This document shows, piece by piece, positions 1 through 4,578 of a stretch of 6,069 bases of DNA. The translations under genes were made by a program, and so were the position numbers. Source of the stretch: Candidatus Omnitrophota bacterium (GTDB lineage: Bacteria > Omnitrophota > Omnitrophia > Omnitrophales > Aquincolibacteriaceae); the NCBI GenBank assembly GCA_023819025.1, contig JAMWDC010000141.1, positions 1 to 6,069 on the forward strand, read 5' to 3'. Position 1 is the first letter of the stretch; every line of letters starts with the position of its first letter. The notes under the pieces are model-generated. The model was not told where the DNA came from and made no database searches. It saw nothing but the letters and a program-made list of their open reading frames with translations.

Positions 1-2
1 AC

Positions 3-173
3 GACATGAAAATGGCCCACGGGCGTTTTTTGAAACTGCTGGGCAGAGTCCCGACGGGTTTGGTTGAAAATATATCCGGGATGATCAAAGCCCTGCTGCC
101 CTACCGGGAAACGATCATCCAATATCAACACACTTTCATGTTGCAAAAAGATGTTCCAATGGCAAAAAGTTGA
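3..173 (+). CDS. C-terminal fragment of an unidentified protein (5' end outside the window)
   Basis: A frame open from the left edge ends at TGA 171-173 and gives the last 56 residues of a protein. The fragment contains GRFLKLLGRVPTG and ends YQHTFMLQKDVPMAKS. I do not recognise the family. A hydrophobic/basic helical stretch followed by a short strand ending in FMLQK is compatible with the last strand of a class I SAM methyltransferase, but that is only a guess. The other two forward frames close at nt 9 and nt 66, so this is the only forward frame that stays open to the next gene. It runs in the same direction as the genes downstream, and its stop lies 20 nt beyond the ATG at 151. It is therefore probably the preceding gene of the same operon. 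Confidence 0.55.
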   Translation, partial: DMKMAHGRFLKLLGRVPTGLVENISGMIKALLPYRETIIQYQHTFMLQKDVPMAKS

Positions 174-1230
174 GAAGCTGGCTCAGCCAGTGACATTTAT
201 TTACCGTGTGGATGGTGGTAAACATTTGGGTGGTGGTCATATCCTGAAGGCCAAGATCCTGATTGATGAGTGCCGGCGCCGCCGATTACCGTTTCGATTT
301 GTCGTTGTGATAAAGGAAGATGCACTCGGTATTCGTCATGCACGAAGGATCCATCTGCCGCTTCGGGTGATGCCGGACCGGTTGCCGCGCAACAAAGAAC
401 CGGATTGGATGATTCGGCAATTTCCCGATTTGCCTAGGTCCGTGATGGTGTTAGATATTCTGGATGTTGGCCGGGCTTATGTGCGAAGGCTGCGGCGGGC
501 GGGTGCACGGGTGATCACGCTCGAAAACAATGGCACATCGCAGAACGATGCGCATGTGACCGTCAACGCGCTCGTCAGCGGTATCAGAAACCGGAAAGTT
601 ATCACACGCGGCGGGAGATTTCTGTCGGGTGCGAATTATCGCGTATTTCATCCCGATTATTCGGGATCTGTACGAGACCAGCGAATTCGAAGACAGGTCA
701 AAAAGATTTTGATTTCGCTTGGAGCGGGCGACGTGGGAAACAGGGCGGCCCAAATTGCCGAGCTCCTTGCCGCAAGATATCCTCAAACCCGTGTTACTTG
801 TGTTCTGGGACCTTTGCAAGAACGCCGTCTAAAGAGTTCGCGGCCGACGGTTCGCTATATCAATAGTCCGCCTTCATTAGCACGTTTATTTCGCCAGGCG
901 GATGTGGCTGTTCTCGGGGGAGGCGGAACGCTTTATGAAGCGGCGTTGATGGGAGTTCCGGTAATCAGTCTTGCCCTGAAGCCGCATCAGGTCAGAAACA
1001 TCCGTTTTTTCCAAAAAGCAGGGACGTCCTTGACAGCCGGACTCCTGAATGGACGCGGAATCCGCCGTGCCGTGCAGTTGGCGGGGTTCTTGATGAAGCA
1101 ATACGGGTTACGAGACCGGATGCGGCGAAAAGGACTTTTACTGTGCGACGGGCGGGGTTTGGAACGGATGGTTGACTTATTTCAAAGCGAGGCGAAGCAT
1201 GTTCTTGCCAACAAGAAATTTAACCAGTGA
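151..1230 (+). CDS. PseG/SpsG-like nucleotide-sugar hydrolase or glycosyltransferase
   Basis: This 359-residue protein has the two-domain GT-B fold signature of the PseG/SpsG family, which removes UDP from UDP-2,4-diacetamido-trideoxyhexose in pseudaminic acid synthesis or acts as a related glycosyltransferase in the cytosol. The N-terminal motif YRVDGG..LGGGH (residues 18-30) matches the family RADGG..iG.GH. H30 aligns with the catalytic His of PseG, and the usual following Arg is Lys (K33). ISLGAGD (188-194) opens the second domain. ADVAVLGGGGTLYEAALMGVP (250-270) with HQ (279-280) is the nucleotide-binding region, E263 being the likely ribose ligand. The length is normal. Start choice is uncertain: ATG 151 overlaps the previous gene by 23 nt and lacks a clear Shine-Dalgarno site. 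GTG 190 would give MTFIYRVDGG, closer to the family N-terminus, and would remove the overlap. Family membership is solid; the exact substrate and hydrolase versus transferase are not determined. Confidence 0.85.
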   Translation: MFQWQKVEKLAQPVTFIYRVDGGKHLGGGHILKAKILIDECRRRRLPFRFVVVIKEDALGIRHARRIHLPLRVMPDRLPRNKEPDWMIRQFPDLPRSVMVLDILDVGRAYVRRLRRAGARVITLENNGTSQNDAHVTVNALVSGIRNRKVITRGGRFLSGANYRVFHPDYSGSVRDQRIRRQVKKILISLGAGDVGNRAAQIAELLAARYPQTRVTCVLGPLQERRLKSSRPTVRYINSPPSLARLFRQADVAVLGGGGTLYEAALMGVPVISLALKPHQVRNIRFFQKAGTSLTAGLLNGRGIRRAVQLAGFLMKQYGLRDRMRRKGLLLCDGRGLERMVDLFQSEAKHVLANKKFNQ

Positions 1231-1236
1231 GAATCG

Positions 1237-2646
1237 ATGCCGAACGATTATTGGCTGAAAGACCACTTTGTAGGGCCTAAAGACACAATCCGTACGGTTG
1301 CAAAAGTTATTTCTAAATCAGGTATTGGTGTGGCAATCGTTGTCGATCGTAATCAGAAGATGATCGGGTATGTCCAGGACAGCGACATCCGCCGTGCGAT
1401 TTTCTCGGACATCGATTTATCCAGTCCGATTGAAAAAATAATGTCGCGGCATCCGTTTACCCTGCGCTTGGGTATGACGCGTTCTGAGATGTTGGAGGCC
1501 ATGCGAAAGGCAAAAAGGTTGAGGGCCCCGGTCGTCGATGACCGGGGTGTGGTGTGTGAAATTGCCCTTTACTGGAAAATGCAGGATGCTTTATCGTCGT
1601 CAGATTTTTACATCGAACGGAAGGGGTACAAGAAAAAGTCCATACGGCCGCTTGTCTTGGTGGTGGGCGGTGCCGGCTACATCGGCAGTGTCCTCTGCCG
1701 CCTGCTTCTGGCCAATGGTTTTGCGGTTCGGGTTCTCGATAAGCTGATTTACGGTGAGGACCCGCTTAAGGATTTGCTGGGACATGATCATTTTGAGCTC
1801 ATTCGTGGCGATATCCTGCACACCGATACGGTCGTCAGCGCGGTTTTTGGCGTGGATACGGTTGTCAACCTTGCGGCGATTGTGGGAGATCCGGCCTGTG
1901 CGCTGGATGAATCTGGAACGATCATGATCAATTATATTTCTGCCAAGATGCTTGCGGATATTTCGAAACACATGAAAGTTGACCGGTATATCTTTGCATC
2001 CACCTGCAGTGTGTACGGCGCCTCGAAAGGTAAAAGGATGCTTACGGAAAAATCACCCTTGAATCCGGTTTCACTTTATGCCGAGACCAAACTCAAAACC
2101 GAGTGGGGGGTTCTCGAGCTTGCCGATAAGAACTTTTCCCCTTGTGTGCTTCGGCTGGCCACGGTCTTCGGCTTGTCCCCGCGCCCGCGGTTCGATTTGA
2201 TCGTCAATTTATTTACGGCATCCGCCTTCACCCAGAAAAACCTTACGGTCTTCGGAGGTAATCAATACCGCCCGAATATCCATGTCGAGGATGCGGCCCG
2301 TGCGTTTATGGCCTGTGTTTCAGCCCCGAAGAGGAAAATCCACGGGCAGGTTTTTAATGCAGGATCTTCCGAGCTCAATTATACGATCCGGGAGATCGCC
2401 GAACGTGTGGCAAAACTGGTTCCAGGGACAACCATCACACAGCAGGACTGTGCGGAGGATCTTCGTGATTACATGGTTTCTTTTGAAAAAATCCGTAAGG
2501 TGCTCGGTTTTGCTTGTCATAAGTCAATAGAAGACGGTGTGCGCGAAATTTTTCAGGTTTTGAAATGGCAAGCGATCCGGGATCCAAATCAGGCACAATA
2601 CAGCAATTTTAAGACAACCTTCGCTAAAATGTTTGTTGAGATTTGA
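1237..2646 (+). CDS. Fusion protein: tandem CBS domains + NAD-dependent sugar-nucleotide epimerase/dehydratase (extended SDR)
   Basis: This is a 469-residue protein with two parts. Residues about 7-118 form a CBS pair: the first contains GVAIVVDRNQKMIGYVQDSDIRRA and IMSRHPFTL, and the second contains RLRAPVVDDRGVV. This arrangement is typical of the N-terminus of CBS-nucleotidyltransferase proteins of the PtmE/LegF kind. After a basic linker (about 119-137) an extended SDR begins with the Rossmann motif GGAGYIG (144-150). It has D168 after strand 2, NLAA (211-214), FASTCSVYG with S255/T256, and the catalytic YAETK (Y281, K285). The substrate-side segment is YRPNIHVEDAARA (344-355). Such SDRs oxidise, epimerise or dehydrate NDP-sugars with bound NAD(P). 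CBS pairs usually bind adenine nucleotides, so regulation by ATP/AMP or SAM is an inference. The gene begins 6 nt after, and in frame with, the previous stop. ATG 1237 is the only start between that stop and the CBS domain. The sugar substrate is unknown. Confidence 0.88.
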   Translation: MPNDYWLKDHFVGPKDTIRTVAKVISKSGIGVAIVVDRNQKMIGYVQDSDIRRAIFSDIDLSSPIEKIMSRHPFTLRLGMTRSEMLEAMRKAKRLRAPVVDDRGVVCEIALYWKMQDALSSSDFYIERKGYKKKSIRPLVLVVGGAGYIGSVLCRLLLANGFAVRVLDKLIYGEDPLKDLLGHDHFELIRGDILHTDTVVSAVFGVDTVVNLAAIVGDPACALDESGTIMINYISAKMLADISKHMKVDRYIFASTCSVYGASKGKRMLTEKSPLNPVSLYAETKLKTEWGVLELADKNFSPCVLRLATVFGLSPRPRFDLIVNLFTASAFTQKNLTVFGGNQYRPNIHVEDAARAFMACVSAPKRKIHGQVFNAGSSELNYTIREIAERVAKLVPGTTITQQDCAEDLRDYMVSFEKIRKVLGFACHKSIEDGVREIFQVLKWQAIRDPNQAQYSNFKTTFAKMFVEI

Positions 2647-2653
2647 CCTATTC

Positions 2654-2675
2654 GCATTGACTTCATAATCAATGC
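2654..2675 (+). terminator. Small stem-loop after the CBS-SDR gene, weak terminator or processing site
   Basis: The inverted repeat GCATTGA (2654-2660) / TCAATGC (2669-2675) forms a perfect 7-bp stem with an 8-nt loop. It lies 8 nt after the TGA at 2644-2646 and is followed by AGATTTTGTT. The stem has only three G/C pairs and the T-run is short and broken, so it would be a weak intrinsic terminator at best. It could equally be a protein-binding dyad or chance in AT-rich DNA. Confidence 0.25.
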
Positions 2676-2699
2676 AGATTTTGTTATCAGGCTTATGAT
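2657..2699 (+). promoter_or_regulatory. AT-rich spacer with promoter-like hexamers (weak)
   Basis: The 98-bp gap 2647-2744 is far more AT-rich than its surroundings (about 31% GC over 2641-2720). It holds TTGACT (2657-2662), close to a -35 box, and TATGAT (2694-2699), close to a -10 box. The two are 31 nt apart, too far to make one sigma70 promoter. A -10 with a poor -35 could still start a transcript for the acetyltransferase and aminotransferase genes. This is a suggestion only. Confidence 0.2.
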
Positions 2700-2734
2700 C
2701 GTTAAAGATTTGCTTTAGAAGTGGATATTTGCAG

Positions 2735-2740
2735 AGGAGG
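2735..2740 (+). promoter_or_regulatory. Shine-Dalgarno site AGGAGG deciding the acetyltransferase start
   Basis: A perfect AGGAGG lies 4 nt before ATG 2745. It is the strongest ribosome binding site in the window and favours ATG 2745 over the upstream in-frame GTG 2721, which would add eight residues not expected in the family and would place this site inside the coding region. Confidence 0.7.
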
Positions 2741-2744
2741 CGCA

Positions 2745-3317
2745 ATGAAAGATGACCGTTATTCTTGGTGGGCTAAGTGGAGGACCAAAGAAGGTCGTAA
2801 GTGGCTACTTTGGTTATTCGTTGAGCGATGGCTGAGGGTGATTCCTTATCCCAATTTCAGAGGGTTTCTCCTTCGTGCCGGTGGTGCCAAAATTGGTAAA
2901 CGATGTTTTGTTCACGATGTTGTTTTTCAAAATGCTTATGTGAATGGGTTCAAAAATCTTTCCATGGGAGACAATGTAACCATTCAGACACAATGCCTTA
3001 TTGATCTCGCCGATACAATTATATTGGAGGACAACGTGACAATTGCTGCGGGCGTCGCGATTTTTACGCACGAAGATTGTGGGGCTAAGCTTGGTAAACC
3101 GTTGGCTCAATATTTTCCACCGAAGCGCGCTGGTGTTTTAATTAGACAAGGAAGCTGGATAGGTGCACGAGCCACGATTCTTGCGGGAGTTAACGTGGGC
3201 GAATGTAGCGTTGTTGGAGCCGGTAGTCTTGTAACTAAAGATGTCCCGGCATGGACGGTTGTTGCTGGGATACCGGCAAGGCCGATAAAAAAGATTGGCG
3301 AGCAAGCATCAAATTGA
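2745..3317 (+). CDS. Left-handed beta-helix (hexapeptide repeat) O- or N-acetyltransferase, WcaF/NodL-like
   Basis: This 190-residue protein probably transfers an acetyl group from acetyl-CoA to a sugar or sugar nucleotide in the cytosol. An N-terminal basic/aromatic helix region (1-45) precedes hexapeptide repeats from about residue 48. Visible repeats include IGKRCFV, MGDNVTI, LEDNVTI, IGARATILAGV and VGECSVVGAGS. FTHED (107-111) carries H109, the probable catalytic base. The closing segment KDVPAWTVVAGIPARPIKKI (165-184) is the signature C-terminal cap of LacA/NodL/WcaF-type transferases. The length is normal. The start is set by the AGGAGG at 2735-2740. The gene ends 2 nt before the aminotransferase, so the two are likely translationally coupled, consistent with acetylation of an amino group made by that enzyme. 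GC over 2761-3240 is about 46%, below that of its neighbours. The acceptor is not known, and an O-acetyltransferase decorating a glycan is equally possible. Confidence 0.85.
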   Translation: MKDDRYSWWAKWRTKEGRKWLLWLFVERWLRVIPYPNFRGFLLRAGGAKIGKRCFVHDVVFQNAYVNGFKNLSMGDNVTIQTQCLIDLADTIILEDNVTIAAGVAIFTHEDCGAKLGKPLAQYFPPKRAGVLIRQGSWIGARATILAGVNVGECSVVGAGSLVTKDVPAWTVVAGIPARPIKKIGEQASN

Positions 3318-3319
3318 CT

Positions 3320-4495
3320 ATGGATACAACGGCGAACATAAGAAAAATCGCGTTGGGGCGACCGGTATTTGACCGCGAGGAAGCCGAGGCGACGGCAAAG
3401 ATCTTTAACGCACAGTGGGTCCTAAATGGTCCTGAGGTGCGCCGGTTCGAGGAAGAATTTAAAAAGTATATAGGATCTTCGCAAGCGACTGCGGTCAATT
3501 CTTGTACGGCTGCGATGCATCTAGCGCTTGCGTCCTTGGGGCTAAAAGCCGGGGATGAAGTTCTTCTGCCGAGTTTTAATTTTATCGCGGCGGGACTTGC
3601 GGTTTGTCAGGCAAGGCTCAAGCCGGTATTTGTCGAGGTAAATCCCCGGACCGGAAACCTTGACACAGGCAAGCTTAAGAAAATGGTTGCCAAGTCCACA
3701 AAGGTAAAGGCTATCCAGGTATTGCACTATGCCGAATACCCGCCCGATCTTGATTCGGTCCTCCAAATTGCCAGGAAGCATGTTCAGCGGGTTACTGAGG
3801 ACACCGCACAGGCCATGGGGACCGGTTATGCAGGCAAAAAAATCGGGGTCCATACGGATGCAGCCTGTTTTAGTTTCGGTCCCTTGAAAATGATTTGCAG
3901 CGGAGGGATGGGCGGGATGGTGACTTCGGATCACAAAGATCTTGTCGAGAAGATCAATTCCTTGCGTTCCTACGGCATGGACAAATCGATGTGGGACCGG
4001 CGCGAATCGCAACGACCTTGGATTTATTCTGTAACCGAGTTGGGGCATAATTTCCGGATGAGCGACTTTCAAGCCGCCGCAGGGATTGTCCAGATGAAAA
4101 AACTCGATCAGTTTATTGCGCGTAGAAAAAAGATAGCATCATTTTACGATCAGGCCCTGAGTCGCCAATCGCGGATCGATATGTTTCATCCCGAATCAAA
4201 GTCCGAGCCCGTCCCTCTCTATTATGTCATCAAGATTTTAGATAAGACAGGGTCTTTGCGGGATAAGTTGGCGCTGTTTTTGATTGAACATGGGATTGGG
4301 GCAAGTGTCCATTGGGATCCGCCGCTTCATCTTCATCCCCTGTTCCGCTGTTATGGTTATGCACCTGGTGATTTCCCTTTGACCGAGGAATTGTCAAAAA
4401 TGACTTTGAGTTTGCCTCTCCATCCCGGCATGAGTGATGAGGATGCCGAATACATTGTCGGTAAGATCGATGAGTTTTTCCAGCAGGGTCTTTAG
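3320..4495 (+). CDS. DegT/DnrJ/EryC1-family PLP-dependent sugar aminotransferase
   Basis: This 391-residue protein has the usual length and motif order of the family that transaminates ketosugar nucleotides, normally using glutamate, with pyridoxal phosphate. WVLNGPEVRRFEEEF (33-47) and NSCTAAMHLAL (60-70) form the N-terminal PLP-phosphate and dimer region. LLPSFNFIA (82-90) follows. EDTAQAMG (160-167) supplies D161 to the pyridine nitrogen. CFSFGPLKMI (183-192) contains K190, the expected Schiff-base lysine. GHNFRMSDFQAAAG (242-255) and TLSLPLHPGMSDEDAEYI (362-379) complete the signature. Two departures stand out: HYAEYPPDLD (137-146) in place of the common H.yG.paDmd, and GGMGG (195-199) where GEGG is typical. 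ATG 3320 is chosen because it gives the standard N-terminus and begins 2 nt after the acetyltransferase stop. An upstream in-frame ATG at 3251 would overlap that gene by 67 nt. The substrate is undetermined. Confidence 0.92.
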   Translation: MDTTANIRKIALGRPVFDREEAEATAKIFNAQWVLNGPEVRRFEEEFKKYIGSSQATAVNSCTAAMHLALASLGLKAGDEVLLPSFNFIAAGLAVCQARLKPVFVEVNPRTGNLDTGKLKKMVAKSTKVKAIQVLHYAEYPPDLDSVLQIARKHVQRVTEDTAQAMGTGYAGKKIGVHTDAACFSFGPLKMICSGGMGGMVTSDHKDLVEKINSLRSYGMDKSMWDRRESQRPWIYSVTELGHNFRMSDFQAAAGIVQMKKLDQFIARRKKIASFYDQALSRQSRIDMFHPESKSEPVPLYYVIKILDKTGSLRDKLALFLIEHGIGASVHWDPPLHLHPLFRCYGYAPGDFPLTEELSKMTLSLPLHPGMSDEDAEYIVGKIDEFFQQGL

Positions 4496-4529
4496 CGGTC
4501 GGGGCGAACCGCCGGTTTGCGGTTACCGG
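4496..4529 (+). repeat. Cluster of overlapping inverted repeats after the aminotransferase gene
   Basis: Three mutually exclusive short pairings occur in 34 nt right after the TAG at 4493-4495: CGGT 4496-4499 with ACCG 4508-4511, AACCGC 4507-4512 with GCGGTT 4519-4524, and CCGGT 4512-4516 with ACCGG 4525-4529. No T-run follows, so this is not a standard intrinsic terminator. The remaining spacer up to 4578 shows no gene. The structure may be an mRNA processing or Rho-related site, or simply chance. Confidence 0.3.
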
Positions 4530-4578
4530 GGGAATCACTCAATGAGGCGATAAGACGAATGATAACGGATCATAAGTG

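Noticed and set aside
451..1101. Two minus-strand frames within the PseG-like gene
   Set aside because: They are shadows of a conserved plus-strand gene, with no motif or convincing ribosome binding site.
1538..1971. Small frames on both strands within the CBS-SDR gene
   Set aside because: They overlap the CBS-to-Rossmann junction of an intact frame and have no independent support. I also considered a frameshift there, but the plus frame runs through both domains without a break.
2657..2686. TTGACT with TTGTTA as a sigma70 promoter
   Set aside because: Spacing of 18 nt is acceptable, but TTGTTA is a poor -10 box. The better -10 (TATGAT 2694-2699) is too far from TTGACT.
3542..4072. Minus-strand frame of 176 codons inside the aminotransferase
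   Set aside because: The plus strand has every DegT-family motif over this stretch; the antisense product has no recognisable motif.
4542..4553. Mini-ORF ATG AGG CGA TAA as a leader peptide
   Set aside because: It has three codons and no ribosome binding site, and the hairpins lie before it rather than after it.
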